The notes beneath the pieces were generated by a model. That model saw nothing but the letters and a program-made list of their open reading frames with translations, was not told the DNA's origin and searched no databases. Of a stretch of 64,000 nucleotides of DNA, positions 8,428 through 17,818 are shown piece by piece. Both the position numbers and the translations under genes were made by a program. Source of the DNA: Actinomadura viridilutea (GTDB taxonomy: Bacteria; Actinomycetota; Actinomycetes; Streptosporangiales; Streptosporangiaceae); NCBI GenBank assembly GCA_003001795.1, contig PVNI01000002.1:496001-560000 (forward strand), given 5' to 3'. Every line of letters begins with the position of its first letter. The first letter of the stretch is position 1.

Positions 8428-9819
8428 GTGGCCGACAACGGCCCCTTCGACATCGTGGTCCTCGGCGGCGGCAGCGGCGGGTACGCATGCGCCCTGCGCG
8501 CCGCCGAACTCGGCATGAGCGTGGCGCTGATCGAGCGCGACAAGCTCGGCGGCACGTGCCTGAACCGGGGGTGCATCCCCACCAAGGCGCTGCTGCACGC
8601 GGCGGAGGTCGCCGACCAGACCCGCGAAGCGGCGAAGTACGGTGTCAAAGCCGCCTTTGAGGGCATCGACATCGCGGGCGTGCACGCCTACAAGGACAAG
8701 GTCGTCTCCACCACCGTCAAGGGACTGACCGGCCTCATCAAGTCCAAGGGCATCACCATGGTCGAGGGCCACGGCAGGCTGACCGGCCCGACCTCGGTGG
8801 CGGTCACCGGCGCGGACGGCGCCGTGACCACGCTGGAGGGCCGGCACGTCGTGCTGGCCACCGGCTCGGCGCCCAAGTCGCTGCCCGGCCTGGACATCGA
8901 CGGCGAGCGGATCATCACCAGCGACCACGCGCTGACCCTCGACCGGGTGCCCGGCTCGGTGATCATCCTCGGCGGCGGCGTGATCGGCGTGGAGTTCGCC
9001 AGCGTGTGGCGCTCGTTCGGCGCCGAGGTCACCATCGTCGAGGCGCTGCCGCACCTGCTGCCGCTGGAGGAGGAGTCGTCGTCCAAGCGGCTGGAGCGGG
9101 CGTTCCGCAAGCGCGGCATCGGCTTCGAGCTCGGCGTCCGCTTCGAGAAGGCGGAGACCACCGACGCGGGCGTGCGCGTCGCGCTGGCGGACGGCAAGGT
9201 CCTGGAGGCCGAGCTGCTGCTGGTCGCCGTCGGCCGCGGCCCGGTGTCGGACGGCATCGGACTGGAGGAGGTCGGCGTCGCCACCGAGCGCGGCTACGTC
9301 AAGGTGGACGAGTACTGCCGCACCAGCGTCCCGACGATCTCGGCGGTCGGCGACCTGGTGCCGACCCCGCAGCTGGCCCACGTCGGCTTCGCCGAGGGCA
9401 TCCTGGTGGCCGAGCGGCTCGGCGGGCTGAACCCGCAGCCGATCGACTACGACGGGGTGCCGCGCATCACCTACTCCGATCCCGAGGTCGCCTCGGTGGG
9501 TCTGACCACCGCCGCGGCGCGGGAGCGGGGGCACGAGGTCAGGGAGTTCACCTACGACCTGGCCGGCAACCCCAAGAGCAAGATCTTGGGCACCCAGGGG
9601 GAGGTGAAGGTGATCGCGGCCGTGGACGGTCCCGTGCTCGGGATCCACATGGTCGGCGCCCGCGTCGGAGAACTGATCACCGAAGGTCAGCTCATCTACA
9701 ACTGGGAGGCCCTGCCGGGTGAGGTCGCCCAGCTCATCCACCCCCACCCGACCCAGTCCGAAGCGGTCGGCGAGGCACACCTCGCCCTCGCCGGCAAGCC
9801 ACTGCACGTGCACGGCTGA
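8428..9819 (+). CDS. lpdA: Dihydrolipoyl dehydrogenase (E3)
   Basis: A 463-residue FAD enzyme that reoxidises the dihydrolipoyl group of 2-oxoacid dehydrogenase complexes using NAD+. It has the FAD-binding GGGSGGYACA at the N-terminus, the redox disulfide Cys44/Cys49 in GGTCLNRGCIPT, the second nucleotide fold IILGGGVIGVEFAS, and the C-terminal His-Glu pair in HPHPTQSEA. The start is GTG 8428, preceded by AAAGGGAG. It lies 39 bases before the E2 gene, so E3 and E2 form one operon. The roughly 280 bases upstream contain a possible -10 TAGATT near 8236 but no other gene. Confidence 0.95.
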   Translation: MADNGPFDIVVLGGGSGGYACALRAAELGMSVALIERDKLGGTCLNRGCIPTKALLHAAEVADQTREAAKYGVKAAFEGIDIAGVHAYKDKVVSTTVKGLTGLIKSKGITMVEGHGRLTGPTSVAVTGADGAVTTLEGRHVVLATGSAPKSLPGLDIDGERIITSDHALTLDRVPGSVIILGGGVIGVEFASVWRSFGAEVTIVEALPHLLPLEEESSSKRLERAFRKRGIGFELGVRFEKAETTDAGVRVALADGKVLEAELLLVAVGRGPVSDGIGLEEVGVATERGYVKVDEYCRTSVPTISAVGDLVPTPQLAHVGFAEGILVAERLGGLNPQPIDYDGVPRITYSDPEVASVGLTTAAARERGHEVREFTYDLAGNPKSKILGTQGEVKVIAAVDGPVLGIHMVGARVGELITEGQLIYNWEALPGEVAQLIHPHPTQSEAVGEAHLALAGKPLHVHG

Positions 9820-9858
9820 ACGCCCGCACGCCAGATTCCGAAGGAGTCGCTGAGAGCC

Positions 9859-11313
9859 ATGCCGGTCTCCGTCACCATGCCCCAGCTCGGCGAGAGCGTC
9901 ACCGAGGGCACCGTCACCCGCTGGCTGAAGAAGGAGGGTGAGCACGTCGAGACGGACGAGCCGCTTCTCGAAGTGTCGACCGACAAGGTCGACACCGAGA
10001 TCCCCTCTCCCGCGTCGGGCGTGCTGACCAAGATCATCGTTGCCGAGGACGAGACCGTCGAGGTCGGCGCCGAGCTCGCCGTCATCGGCGACCAGGCCGA
10101 GGCCGCCGCCGCGCCGCCGGCGGCGCCCGAGCAGCCCGCCCAGGAGGCGCCCGCGCCGCAGCAGCCCGCGCCGTCCGCGCCGCAGCAGCAGGCGCCGCCG
10201 CCCGGCGCCTGGCCGCCGCCGGCCCCGTCCCAGCCCGCGCCTCCGGCGCCGCCCGCGCAGCCGCCCGCCCAGCCGCCGACGCCGCCGCAGCCGGCGCCCG
10301 CCGCGCAGCAGCCGGCGCCCGGCCCGGCGCCGTCCGAGCCGTCGGCGGACGCGCCGTACGTGACGCCGCTGGTGCGCAAGCTGGCCGCCGAGCACGGCGT
10401 CGACCTGTCCACCGTCAAGGGCACCGGCGTGGGCGGGCGGATCCGCAAGCAGGACGTCCTGGAGGCGGCGCGGGCCGCCCAGGAGGCCGCCCGGCGGCAG
10501 GCCGCCGCACAGGCCGCGCCGACCGCGGCGCCGTCGGCTCCCGCGCAGTCTCCCGCGCCCGCCGCGGCGCCCCCGGAGGCCGCCGCGCTGCGCGGCAAGA
10601 CCGAGAAGATGAGCCGCATCCGGCAGACGATCGCCCGCCGCATGGTGGAGTCGCTGCAGGTCTCCGCGCAGCTCACCACCGTGGTCGAGGCGGACGTCAC
10701 CAAGATCGCCCGGCTGCGGGAGCGGGCCAAGGACGACTTCCAGGCCCGCGAGGGCGTCAAGCTGTCGTTCCTGCCGTTCTTCGCGCTGGCGGCGATCGAG
10801 GCGCTGAAGGCCCACCCCAAGCTCAACGCCGTCATCAACAGCGAGACCAACGAGGTCACCTACCACGACGTGGAGAACCTCGGCATCGCCGTGGACGTGC
10901 CCGAGCGCGGCCTGATGGTCCCGGTCATCCACAACGCCGGGCAGCTCAACCTGGCGGGCCTGGCCCAGCGCATCGCCGACCTGGCCGAGCGGACCCGCAC
11001 CAACAAGGTCAGCCCGGACGAGCTGGCGGGCGGCACGTTCACGCTGACCAACACCGGCAGCCGCGGCGCGCTGTTCGACACCCCGATCCTCAACCAGCCG
11101 CAGGTCGGCATGCTCGGCACCGGCGCGGTCGTCAAGCGCCCGGCCGTCATCGACGACCCGGAGCTGGGCGAGGTCATCGCGGTGCGGTCCATGGTCTACC
11201 TGGCCCTGACCTACGACCACCGCCTGGTGGACGGCGCCGACGCCGCCCGGTTCCTCGGCACCGTCAAGCAGCGTCTGGAAGAGGGCAACTTCGAGGCCGA
11301 CCTCGGCCTCTGA
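9859..11313 (+). CDS. sucB: Dihydrolipoamide acyltransferase (E2, succinyltransferase type)
   Basis: A 484-residue E2 core subunit. Its single N-terminal lipoyl domain carries the lipoylated Lys43 in STDKVDTE. A long Pro/Ala/Gln-rich flexible linker runs from about residue 80 to 160. The E3-binding domain ([15 protein letters not shown]) is at about 165-200, and a shorter Ala-rich linker leads to the catalytic domain with the active-site histidine in TYDHRLVDG near residue 454. Many actinobacterial homologues have two lipoyl domains; here there is one. Its cofactor is made by LipB and LipA encoded just downstream. Whether it serves 2-oxoglutarate or pyruvate cannot be settled from sequence alone. 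AAGGAG precedes the ATG. Confidence 0.92.
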   Translation: MPVSVTMPQLGESVTEGTVTRWLKKEGEHVETDEPLLEVSTDKVDTEIPSPASGVLTKIIVAEDETVEVGAELAVIGDQAEAAAAPPAAPEQPAQEAPAPQQPAPSAPQQQAPPPGAWPPPAPSQPAPPAPPAQPPAQPPTPPQPAPAAQQPAPGPAPSEPSADAPYVTPLVRKLAAEHGVDLSTVKGTGVGGRIRKQDVLEAARAAQEAARRQAAAQAAPTAAPSAPAQSPAPAAAPPEAAALRGKTEKMSRIRQTIARRMVESLQVSAQLTTVVEADVTKIARLRERAKDDFQAREGVKLSFLPFFALAAIEALKAHPKLNAVINSETNEVTYHDVENLGIAVDVPERGLMVPVIHNAGQLNLAGLAQRIADLAERTRTNKVSPDELAGGTFTLTNTGSRGALFDTPILNQPQVGMLGTGAVVKRPAVIDDPELGEVIAVRSMVYLALTYDHRLVDGADAARFLGTVKQRLEEGNFEADLGL

Positions 11314-11343
11314 GGCCCGCCCGCAGGCCGGGCGCCGCCCGCA

Positions 11344-11379
11344 GGAACCCCGCCGCTCCCCAGGAGGCGGCGGGGTTCC
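11344..11379 (+). terminator. Terminator hairpin after the E2 gene
   Basis: GGAACCCCGCCGC at 11344-11356 pairs perfectly over 13 bp with 11367-11379, with a ten-base loop. It lies 30 bases after the sucB stop and probably ends the lpdA-sucB transcript. Confidence 0.65.
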
Positions 11380-11548
11380 GCGCATTCCGGCGCGGCCGCG
11401 GGGCGGACCGCGCCGGACGCCGTCCGACGCGGTCCGAAAAATGCGAATACCAAGAATCGCCAAAGTCGGTCGCGATCTCCGGAGGCGGCCGTAGCGTGAC
11501 GGGTGAACGCGAGCACGGCCGCAACCCCCACGCGACGGAGGCGAGACA

Positions 11549-12286
11549 GTGAGCACCGACGGCCAGCCCCACATCGTCGCGATCGGCGGCGGAAGCTTCG
11601 TCCCGGACGCCCGATACGGGTACGAACCCAGCCCGCTGCTGCGCTACGCCCTCGACCTGACCGGGCAGGACCGCCCCCGGATCTGCTTCCTGACCACGGC
11701 GCTCGGCGACGGCGCCGAGCACGTCGCCCGCGGCTACGCCGCCTTCTCGCAGCTGGACGCCGAGGTCAGCCATCTGGTCCTGTTCCCCATGCCGAACATG
11801 GCCGACATGCGCTCGCACCTGCTGTCGCAGGACCTGGTGTACGTGTTCGGCGGCAGCACCGCCAACCTGCTGGCGCTGTGGCGGCTGCACGGCCTGGACG
11901 AGGTCATGCGGGAGGCGTGGACGGAGGGCGTGGTGCTGTGCGGGCAGAGCGCGGGCGCGCTGTGCTGGCACGCGGGCGGCGCCACCGACTCGTTCGGCCC
12001 GACCCTGCGGGCGCTGACCGACGGGCTGGCGCTGCTGCCGTACGCGTGCGGCGTCCACTACGACAGCGACCCGCAGCGCCGCCCCCTGCTGCAGCAGCTG
12101 GTCGCGGAGGGGACGCTGCCCGAGGCGTACGCCGCCGACGAGAAGACGGCCCTGCACTACGTGGGCACGGAGTTCGTCCAGGCGGTGTCCTACGGCAAGG
12201 GCGCCGGCGCCTACCACATCACCCCGGACGGCCCCGGCTCGGCCAAGGAGCGCCGCATCGAGCCCAGGCTGCTCGCCTCCTCATGA
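11549..12286 (+). CDS. Peptidase E-like serine hydrolase (S51)
   Basis: A 245-residue cytosolic protein of the S51 family, related to alpha-aspartyl dipeptidase and cyanophycinase. The nucleophile elbow GQSAGALCW contains the catalytic Ser. The N-terminal VAIGGGSF strand and [11 protein letters not shown] are typical. The start is GTG 11549 with ACGGAGG eight bases upstream. The closest functional label, Asp-X dipeptidase, is a family inference. It lies between the E2 gene and lipB, with only 25 bases before the lipB start, but lipB seems to have its own promoter. Confidence 0.85.
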   Translation: MSTDGQPHIVAIGGGSFVPDARYGYEPSPLLRYALDLTGQDRPRICFLTTALGDGAEHVARGYAAFSQLDAEVSHLVLFPMPNMADMRSHLLSQDLVYVFGGSTANLLALWRLHGLDEVMREAWTEGVVLCGQSAGALCWHAGGATDSFGPTLRALTDGLALLPYACGVHYDSDPQRRPLLQQLVAEGTLPEAYAADEKTALHYVGTEFVQAVSYGKGAGAYHITPDGPGSAKERRIEPRLLASS

Positions 12287-12298
12287 GCACCCCGGGCA

Positions 12299-12304
12299 TA
12301 AGCT
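12299..12304 (+). promoter_or_regulatory. -10 element TAAGCT, leaderless start of lipB
   Basis: TAAGCT ends seven bases before the GTG at 12312, with no Shine-Dalgarno in between. This implies a transcript that starts at the lipB start codon, independent of the gene 25 bases upstream. Confidence 0.55.
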
Positions 12305-12311
12305 GGGCGAC

Positions 12312-13049
12312 GTGAGCGATCTGAAGGTAGACGTACGCGAGCCGGAGACCACCACGAGTGCCCCGGCCACGCGCGAACTGGTCGTCGTGCACGCCGGCTT
12401 CGGGGACGCGGCCGTTCCCTACATGGCGGGCTGGGACCTGCAGCGCCGCACCCACGAGCTGCGGGCCGACGACCGCATCCCCGACACCGTCCTGCTGCTG
12501 GAGCACGAACCGGTCTACACGGCGGGCAAGCGGACCGAGCCGATGGACCGGCCGCTCGGCGACCCCGGCGCCCCGGTCGTGGACGTCGACCGCGGCGGGA
12601 AGATCACCTGGCACGGTCCCGGGCAGCTCACCGGCTACCCGATCGTCCGGCTGCCCGACCCGGTGGACGTGGTCGGCTACGTGCGGCTGCTGGAGAAGAT
12701 GATGATGGCGGTCTGCGCCGAGCTCGGCCTGGAGACCGTCACCAGGGAGGGCCGCAGCGGGCTGTGGGTGCCCGGCACCCCCGACCGCAAGATCGGCTCC
12801 ATCGGCATCCGGGTGGCGCGCGGCGTCACCATGCACGGCTTCATGATCAACTGCGACTGCGACATGTCGTGGTTCGACCGCATCGTCCCCTGCGGCATCC
12901 GCGACGTCGGGTCCACCTCGCTGACTCAGGAGCTCGGCCGCCGGGTGACCGTCGCCGAGATCACGCCGCTGGTGGAACGGCACCTGGCCGACGTCCTCGG
13001 CGCCACCGGCGTCCTGCACCGCACGGCCGCCCAGCTGGTCGGCGCCTGA
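12312..13049 (+). CDS. lipB: Octanoyltransferase (lipoate biosynthesis)
   Basis: A 245-residue LipB, which moves the octanoyl group from acyl carrier protein to the lipoyl-domain lysine of E2 and related proteins. The key features are [17 protein letters not shown], the catalytic lysine near residue 160 in [10 protein letters not shown], and the acyl-accepting Cys194 in IVPCGI. The N-terminus has about 20 extra polar residues before the core. LipA, which adds the sulfurs, is 780 bases downstream, separated by a gene on the other strand. Confidence 0.95.
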   Translation: MSDLKVDVREPETTTSAPATRELVVVHAGFGDAAVPYMAGWDLQRRTHELRADDRIPDTVLLLEHEPVYTAGKRTEPMDRPLGDPGAPVVDVDRGGKITWHGPGQLTGYPIVRLPDPVDVVGYVRLLEKMMMAVCAELGLETVTREGRSGLWVPGTPDRKIGSIGIRVARGVTMHGFMINCDCDMSWFDRIVPCGIRDVGSTSLTQELGRRVTVAEITPLVERHLADVLGATGVLHRTAAQLVGA

Positions 13050-13088
13050 CCGCCGCGGCGGTCCGGCGCGCGACCGGCCGGGCGGTCA
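13047..13088. terminator. Inverted repeat spanning the convergent lipB and DUF1877 stops
   Basis: TGACCGCC at 13047-13054 pairs with GGCGGTCA at 13081-13088, and the intervening DNA contains the palindrome ACCGCCGCGGCGGT. The outer arms include both stop codons, so one structure could end transcripts from both sides. Confidence 0.4.
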
Positions 13089-13589
13089 GCCGGCCGCGGT
13101 CAGCACCTTGAAGACGGCCTGGCGGTCGGCCGCGGCCTCGGTGAAGAACGCGGTGACCCGCGCGTAGGCGGGCGCGAGCACCCGGTCGCGGTCCATGTCG
13201 GCGGCGTCCTGCACCTCGGCGGCGGCCATCGCGGCCGGGTCGAACCGCTCCGCGATCGTCTCGAACGGGGTCTCGGCCAGATGCTCGGCGGCGGCCGCGA
13301 CCCGCTCGGGCTCGAGGTAGATCACGTCCATGCCCAGCTCGTCCGCGCCGTCCTCGGTGAGCAGGCGTCCGCCGCACACCACGTCGGCGGCGGGCCCGCG
13401 GCCCTCCCAGGCGTCGCCGGTGAGCAGGTAGTGCAGCGCCTGCCAGGCGGCGCCGAGGTCGACGATCTGCTCGGCGGGGTGGCGGCGGCGCCAGTCGGCG
13501 ATCCCGAACACAAGCCGGGCGATCCGGAAGGGGTCGGGCTCGCCTTCCAGCGTCGGCGGCAGGCGCAGACACGTCATGGCCAGTCCCAC
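13086..13589 (-). CDS. DUF1877 family protein
   Basis: A 167-residue soluble protein matching DUF1877. It begins [12 protein letters not shown] and has the family pattern of an aromatic core ([28 protein letters not shown]) and a C-terminal helical part ([23 protein letters not shown]). No catalytic motif is visible. The start is GTG 13589 with GGAGG seven bases upstream; an in-frame ATG at 13577 is the alternative. Members of this family are scattered and often neighbour toxin or Imm-type genes, but nothing of that kind is present. It separates lipB from lipA. Confidence 0.75.
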   Translation of the reverse strand: MGLAMTCLRLPPTLEGEPDPFRIARLVFGIADWRRRHPAEQIVDLGAAWQALHYLLTGDAWEGRGPAADVVCGGRLLTEDGADELGMDVIYLEPERVAAAAEHLAETPFETIAERFDPAAMAAAEVQDAADMDRDRVLAPAYARVTAFFTEAAADRQAVFKVLTAAG

Positions 13590-13703
13590 GGTGGTTCCTC
13601 CGTACGGGGTCGAGACGGCAACAGGGAGTCACCTTAGAGAGATCGACGGATACGGAGGGCGAAAACGCGCGAATCGGCCTGTCTGGTTCGTCCCGTCCGC
13701 GCC

Positions 13704-13766
13704 GTGCCGACGGCGTGTCCGCGGTGTGCCGACGGCGTGTCCGCGGTGTGCCGGCGGCGTGCGGCG
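13704..13766. repeat. 22-bp tandem repeat upstream of lipA
   Basis: Two identical 22-bp units (13704-13725 and 13726-13747) beginning GTGCCGACGGCGTGT are followed by a partial, diverged third. They lie in the 238-base gap between the DUF1877 gene and lipA, about 60 bases before the lipA start. No gene is convincing in this gap. Confidence 0.8.
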
Positions 13767-13814
13767 GGACGCAGGTCACGGGAGGGCGCTGTGCCGGTCG
13801 CGCAGGTCGGGACG

Positions 13815-13820
13815 TACCCT
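13815..13820 (+). promoter_or_regulatory. -10 element TACCCT, leaderless start of lipA
   Basis: TACCCT is followed by seven bases and GTG at 13828. The same spacing occurs at lipB. Confidence 0.55.
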
Positions 13821-13827
13821 GGGGGGC

Positions 13828-14757
13828 GTGACGACGGTGACACCTGAGGGGCGCAAGCTCCTGCGCATTGAGGTCCGCAACAGCCAGACGCCGATCGAGC
13901 GCAAGCCCGACTGGATCAAGACGCGGTTGAAGACCGGCCCGCAGTACCGCGAGCTGGCCGCCCTCGTCAAGTCCGAGGGCCTGCACACGGTGTGCCAGGA
14001 GGCGGGCTGTCCCAACATCTACGAATGCTGGGAGGACCGGGAGGCCACCTTCCTGATCGGCGGCGACCAGTGCACCCGGCGCTGCGACTTCTGCCAGATC
14101 GACACCGGCAAGCCCGCCGAGTTCGACCGCGACGAGCCGCGCCGCGTCGCCGAGTCGGTGGCGCGGATGGGGCTGCGGTACGCCACCGTCACCGGCGTCG
14201 CCCGCGACGACCTGGAGGACGGCGGCGCCTGGCTGTACGCCGAGACCGTCCGCGCCATCCACGGCGCGGTGCCCGGCTGCGGCGTGGAGCTGCTGATCCC
14301 CGACTTCAACGGCCGTCCCGACCTGCTCGGCGAGGTGTTCGACGCGCGGCCGGAGGTGCTGGCGCACAACGTGGAGACCGTGCCGCGCATCTTCAAGCGC
14401 ATCCGCCCCGCGTTCCGGTACGAGCGGTCGCTGGACGTGCTCACCCAGGCCCGTGCGGCGGGGCTGGTCACCAAGTCCAACCTCATCCTGGGGCTGGGCG
14501 AGACCCGCGAGGAGGTCTCCCAGGCGCTGCGCGACCTGTACGAGGCGGGCTGCGAGCTGGTCACCATCACCCAGTACCTGAGGCCCAGCCCCCGGCACCA
14601 CCCGGTCGAGCGGTGGGTCAAGCCCGAGGAGTTCGTGGAGCTGCGCGAGGAGGCCGAGGAGATCGGCTTCGCGGGCGTGATGTCCGGTCCGCTGGTGCGG
14701 TCCAGCTACCGCGCCGGGCGTCTCTACCGGCAGGCGATCGAGGCCCGCGACGCCTGA
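13828..14757 (+). CDS. lipA: Lipoyl synthase (radical SAM)
   Basis: A 309-residue radical SAM enzyme that inserts two sulfurs into the octanoyl chain on E2 and GcvH. Both iron-sulfur clusters are intact: the auxiliary cluster at Cys56, Cys61 and Cys67 ([12 protein letters not shown]) and the SAM cluster at Cys82, Cys86 and Cys89 (CTRRCDFC). The C-terminal RSSYRAG supplies the conserved serine of the auxiliary cluster. GTG 13828 gives the typical start [18 protein letters not shown]; longer upstream reading would run through the tandem repeats and is rejected. Confidence 0.96.
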   Translation: MTTVTPEGRKLLRIEVRNSQTPIERKPDWIKTRLKTGPQYRELAALVKSEGLHTVCQEAGCPNIYECWEDREATFLIGGDQCTRRCDFCQIDTGKPAEFDRDEPRRVAESVARMGLRYATVTGVARDDLEDGGAWLYAETVRAIHGAVPGCGVELLIPDFNGRPDLLGEVFDARPEVLAHNVETVPRIFKRIRPAFRYERSLDVLTQARAAGLVTKSNLILGLGETREEVSQALRDLYEAGCELVTITQYLRPSPRHHPVERWVKPEEFVELREEAEEIGFAGVMSGPLVRSSYRAGRLYRQAIEARDA

Positions 14758-14857
14758 GCCCGCCCGGGCGGGGCGGCGCGCGCCCGGCCCGATCACCGGC
14801 CCGCCCCGGCCGCCCGCCGCGGGCCGGGGAGGTGTCGGACGAGCGGTACGACGGCAC

Positions 14858-14863
14858 TATCCT
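14858..14863 (+). promoter_or_regulatory. -10 element TATCCT, leaderless start of the DUF4191 gene
   Basis: TATCCT, seven bases, then ATG at 14871. Confidence 0.5.
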
Positions 14864-14870
14864 TGAGGCC

Positions 14871-15566
14871 ATGTCGAATAAGCCGACGGACGGGGCCCAG
14901 GAGCGTCCGGGCCGTTTCCAGCAGATCCGACTGGTCGCCCGGGTGGTCCGGCAGGCGAACCCCAAGGCCCTGCCGATCGTGTTCGCGTCCGCGCTCGGCA
15001 CCCTGGTCGTCGTCATCCTCATCGGGCTGGTCGTCGGCAGCCTGTGGTTCTTCATCCCGCTGGCGCTGCTGTCCGCGGCCGCCGTCGGCATGATCGTGTT
15101 CGGCCAGATGGCGCAGCGCGCGCAGTACAAGCTGATCGCCGGGCAGCCGGGCGCGGCCGCGGCGATCCTGAAGAACATGCGCGGGAACTGGACGGTGACC
15201 GAGGCCGTCGCCGGCAACCGCAACCTCGACATGGTGCACCGCGTGGTGGGGCGCCCCGGCGTGATCCTGGTGTCCGAGGGCCCGCCGAACCGGGTGGGCT
15301 CGCTGCTCGGCGCGGAGAAGAAGCGCATCGCGCGCGCCGCCCAGCAGGTGCCGATCTACGACGTGCAGGTCGGGAGCGCCGAGGGCCAGATCCCGATCGA
15401 CAAGCTGCAGCGGCACCTGATGAAGCTGCCGCGCAACCTCACCAAGGCGCAGACGCGGGAGCTGAACGACCGGCTGCAGGCGCTGCCCCGCTCCATGCAG
15501 ATGCCCAAGGGCCCGATTCCGAAGGGCGTCAGGATGCCCAAGGGCCCGAAGCCGAAGATGCGCTGA
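14871..15566 (+). CDS. DUF4191 family membrane protein
   Basis: A 231-residue protein of the actinobacterial DUF4191 family, nearly always found downstream of lipA. Two transmembrane helices lie at about residues 37-58 and 60-80 (IVFASALGTLVVVILIGLVV, then FFIPLALLSAAAVGMIVFG). A long cytoplasmic domain follows, containing KNMRGNWTVTEAVAGNRNLD and GRPGVILVSEGPPNRVG. The tail has three KGP repeats (MPKGPIPKG, MPKGPKPKMR). Function is unknown; its link to lipoate synthesis is positional only. Confidence 0.85.
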   Translation: MSNKPTDGAQERPGRFQQIRLVARVVRQANPKALPIVFASALGTLVVVILIGLVVGSLWFFIPLALLSAAAVGMIVFGQMAQRAQYKLIAGQPGAAAAILKNMRGNWTVTEAVAGNRNLDMVHRVVGRPGVILVSEGPPNRVGSLLGAEKKRIARAAQQVPIYDVQVGSAEGQIPIDKLQRHLMKLPRNLTKAQTRELNDRLQALPRSMQMPKGPIPKGVRMPKGPKPKMR

Positions 15567-15585
15567 CCGCGTCCCCGGAAGCGAC

Positions 15586-15612
15586 AGCGCCCCCGTGCCG
15601 GGGGCGCTTTTT
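15586..15612 (+). terminator. Intrinsic terminator after the DUF4191 gene
   Basis: AGCGCCCCCG pairs perfectly with CGGGGGCGCT across a three-base TGC loop and is followed by four more T residues (15609-15612). This is the most classical rho-independent terminator in the window. Confidence 0.85.
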
Positions 15613-15660
15613 CATGCGTCGAACGGACTGCGCGCGATCGATCGGCTGCGTGCGGCCCGG

Positions 15661-16149
15661 CTACATGTTGACCACGACGGTGTGGGCGGCGCGGTCGTGC
15701 AGACCGCGGTAGTCGCGGTCCCAGATCAGCGCGGGCACGACCACCAGCAGCAGGAGGGTGCGGGCCAGCGCCCACACCGGGCCGACCGGGCGGCCGTCCA
15801 GCCGCGCCACCCGGATGCCGCACACCCGCTTGCCGATCGTGGTGCCGAGCAGCCCGACCAGCACCCACGCCTGCGCGCCGAACACCAGCAGCGTCGCGAG
15901 ACTGCGTTCCGGCGGCGTCCACTCGAACATCCGCGCCAGGAAGCTGGCCACCAGGAGGGACAGCGCCCAGTCGATGAACAGGGCCAGCAGCCGGCGGCCG
16001 TATCCGGCGACCGCGCCGCCGCCCTGCTCGGGCAACCCCAGCCGCTCTCCCGGGTAGCCGAGGTCCGCCCCGGCCGAGCGGGCCCCGCCCAGCCACGTCT
16101 GCGTCCACCGCGGGCCCGAGGCGGGCCGCTGCTTACCGCTGCTGCTCAT
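15661..16149 (-). CDS. RDD family membrane protein
   Basis: A 162-residue RDD-domain protein. After a polar N-terminus of about 45 residues come three hydrophobic stretches. The family residues are in GYGRRLLALFIDWALS (Arg and Asp), GTTIGKRVCGIRVARLDG and the C-terminal WDRDYRGLHDRAAHTVVV. RDD proteins are small membrane proteins, some implicated in ion or solute exchange; no function is established for this branch. It is convergent with the DUF4191 gene and divergent from glnA. Confidence 0.87.
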   Translation of the reverse strand: MSSSGKQRPASGPRWTQTWLGGARSAGADLGYPGERLGLPEQGGGAVAGYGRRLLALFIDWALSLLVASFLARMFEWTPPERSLATLLVFGAQAWVLVGLLGTTIGKRVCGIRVARLDGRPVGPVWALARTLLLLVVVPALIWDRDYRGLHDRAAHTVVVNM

Positions 16150-16155
16150 GGCCCT

Positions 16156-16161
16156 ACGCTA
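16156..16161 (-). promoter_or_regulatory. -10 element TAGCGT before the RDD gene
   Basis: Read on the minus strand, TAGCGT is followed by six bases and the ATG whose first base is 16149, another leaderless-type start. Confidence 0.45.
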
Positions 16162-16306
16162 TCCGCTCCGCGCCGCGTCCCCTCATCGGCTCCCGGCCCC
16201 GGCGGGCCCGCCCCCGCCCGCCGGATGTGGCCGGGCGGGCGCACGCGACGCAAGAGACCAGGTGAAACGGCACGGACGCGTCGCAAACCGCCGCGCCGCG
16301 GGAGCC

Positions 16307-16344
16307 GTAACACCCGAGAAACACATGGGACACGGCAGGGAAAC
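16307..16344 (+). promoter_or_regulatory. GlnR box upstream of glnA
   Basis: Four five-base half sites, GTAAC, GAAAC, GACAC and GAAAC, are each separated by exactly six bases. This is the complete a1-b1-a2-b2 arrangement bound by the nitrogen regulator GlnR in actinomycetes (consensus gTnAC-n6-GaAAC repeated). It ends 49 bases before the glnA ATG and just upstream of a TAGCTT -10 hexamer. Confidence 0.85.
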
Positions 16345-16354
16345 TCCCCGGCCA

Positions 16355-16360
16355 TAGCTT
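16355..16360 (+). promoter_or_regulatory. Probable glnA -10 element TAGCTT
   Basis: TAGCTT lies ten bases after the GlnR box and 33 bases before the glnA ATG. This leaves a leader of about 26 bases that contains AAGGAGG. Confidence 0.45.
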
Positions 16361-16393
16361 CCAGGGGAGCCGAAAGCGCCCCAAGGAGGCCGG

Positions 16394-17818
16394 ATGTTCA
16401 GCAGCGCCGACGAGGTCCTCAGCTATATCGAACGCGAAGGCGTGCAGTTCGTCGACTGTCGGTTCGTGGACCTGCCCGGCAAGATGCAGCACTTCACGTT
16501 CCCCGTGGAGAGCTTCAGCGAGAGCGTCTTCACCGACGGGCTCATGTTCGACGGTTCGTCCGTCCGCGGGTTCCAGGAGATCCACGAGTCGGACATGCTC
16601 CTGCTGCCGGACCCGAGCACGGCGGTGCTCGACCCGTTCCGCCAGCACAAGACCCTGATCCTCAACTTCTTCGTGCACGACCCGCTGACCGGCGAGCCCT
16701 ACAGCCGCGACCCGCGGAACGTGGCGAAGAAGGCGCAGGAGTACCTGCGCGGCTCGGGGATCGCCGACACCGCCTACTTCGGTCCCGAGGCCGAGTTCTA
16801 CATCTTCGACGACGTCCGCTTCGAGACCAAGCCCAACGCGGGCTACTTCTACCTCGACTCGATCGAGGGCGCCTGGAACACCGGGCGCGAGGAGGACGGC
16901 GGCAACCTGGGCGCCAAGCCCCCGTACAAGGGCGGCTACTTCCCCGTCCCGCCGATGGACCACTACACCGACCTGCGGTCGGAGATGGTCACCAAGCTGC
17001 TCGGCGCGGGCATCCACGTGGAGATGCAGCACCACGAGGTCGGCACCGCGGGCCAGGCGGAGATCGACTTCCGCTTCGACACGCTGCTGAAGACCGCCGA
17101 CAACCTGATGCTCTACAAGTACATCGTCAAGAACGTGGCGCGCGCCGCGGGCAAGACGGTGACGTTCATGCCCAAGCCGATCTTCGGTGACAACGGGTCG
17201 GGCATGCACTGCCACCAGTCCCTGTGGAAGGACGGCTCGCCGCTGTTCTACGACGAGGTCGGCTACGCGGGGCTGTCGGACACCGCCCGCTACTACATCG
17301 GCGGCCTGCTCAAGCACGCCCCGGCGCTGCTCGCCTTCACCAACCCGACGGTGAACTCCTACCACCGCCTGGTGCCGGGCTTCGAGGCGCCGGTCAACCT
17401 GGTGTACTCCCAGCGCAACCGGTCCGCCTGCATCCGCGTCCCGATCACCGGTTCCAACCCCAAGGCCAAGCGGATCGAGTTCCGCGTCCCCGACCCGTCC
17501 TGCAACCCGTACCTGGCCTTCTCGGCGATGCTCATGGCGGGCCTGGACGGCATCAAGAACAAGATCGAGCCCGCGGACCCGATCGACAAGGACCTCTACG
17601 AGCTGCCGCCCGAGGAGGCCCGCGCCATCCCGCAGGTGCCCGGCTCGCTGGAGAAGGTCCTGGAGGCCCTCGAGGCCGACCACGACTTCCTCCTGGAGGG
17701 CGGGGTGTTCACCCCCGACCTCATCGAGACGTACGTGGACATGAAGCGCGAGTTCGAGATCGACCCGATCCGGCTGCGCCCCCACCCCCACGAGTTCGAG
17801 CTCTACTACGACGTGTGA
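16394..17818 (+). CDS. glnA: Glutamine synthetase type I (GSI-beta)
   Basis: A 474-residue glutamine synthetase that makes glutamine from glutamate, ammonia and ATP. The active-site segments are complete: the EFYIFD region, [14 protein letters not shown] and the adenylylation site Tyr402 in DLYELPPEE. The insertion around residues 155-180 marks the adenylylated GSI-beta type. The start has an excellent Shine-Dalgarno (AAGGAGG). A GlnR box lies upstream. Activity is therefore expected to be controlled by GlnR at transcription and by GlnE, encoded 4.2 kb away, through adenylylation of Tyr402. Confidence 0.97.
   Translation: MFSSADEVLSYIEREGVQFVDCRFVDLPGKMQHFTFPVESFSESVFTDGLMFDGSSVRGFQEIHESDMLLLPDPSTAVLDPFRQHKTLILNFFVHDPLTGEPYSRDPRNVAKKAQEYLRGSGIADTAYFGPEAEFYIFDDVRFETKPNAGYFYLDSIEGAWNTGREEDGGNLGAKPPYKGGYFPVPPMDHYTDLRSEMVTKLLGAGIHVEMQHHEVGTAGQAEIDFRFDTLLKTADNLMLYKYIVKNVARAAGKTVTFMPKPIFGDNGSGMHCHQSLWKDGSPLFYDEVGYAGLSDTARYYIGGLLKHAPALLAFTNPTVNSYHRLVPGFEAPVNLVYSQRNRSACIRVPITGSNPKAKRIEFRVPDPSCNPYLAFSAMLMAGLDGIKNKIEPADPIDKDLYELPPEEARAIPQVPGSLEKVLEALEADHDFLLEGGVFTPDLIETYVDMKREFEIDPIRLRPHPHEFELYYDV

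Noticed and set aside
8293..11574. A 1093-codon open frame on the minus strand across lpdA and sucB
   Set aside because: It is antisense to two certain genes. Its composition (His, Arg, Gly, Asp runs) is the mirror image of GC-rich codon third positions and it matches no family.
13634..13843. A 69-codon minus-strand frame before lipA
   Set aside because: Its sequence is mostly the translation of the 22-bp tandem repeat and it overlaps the lipA promoter and start; no Shine-Dalgarno or recognisable domain.
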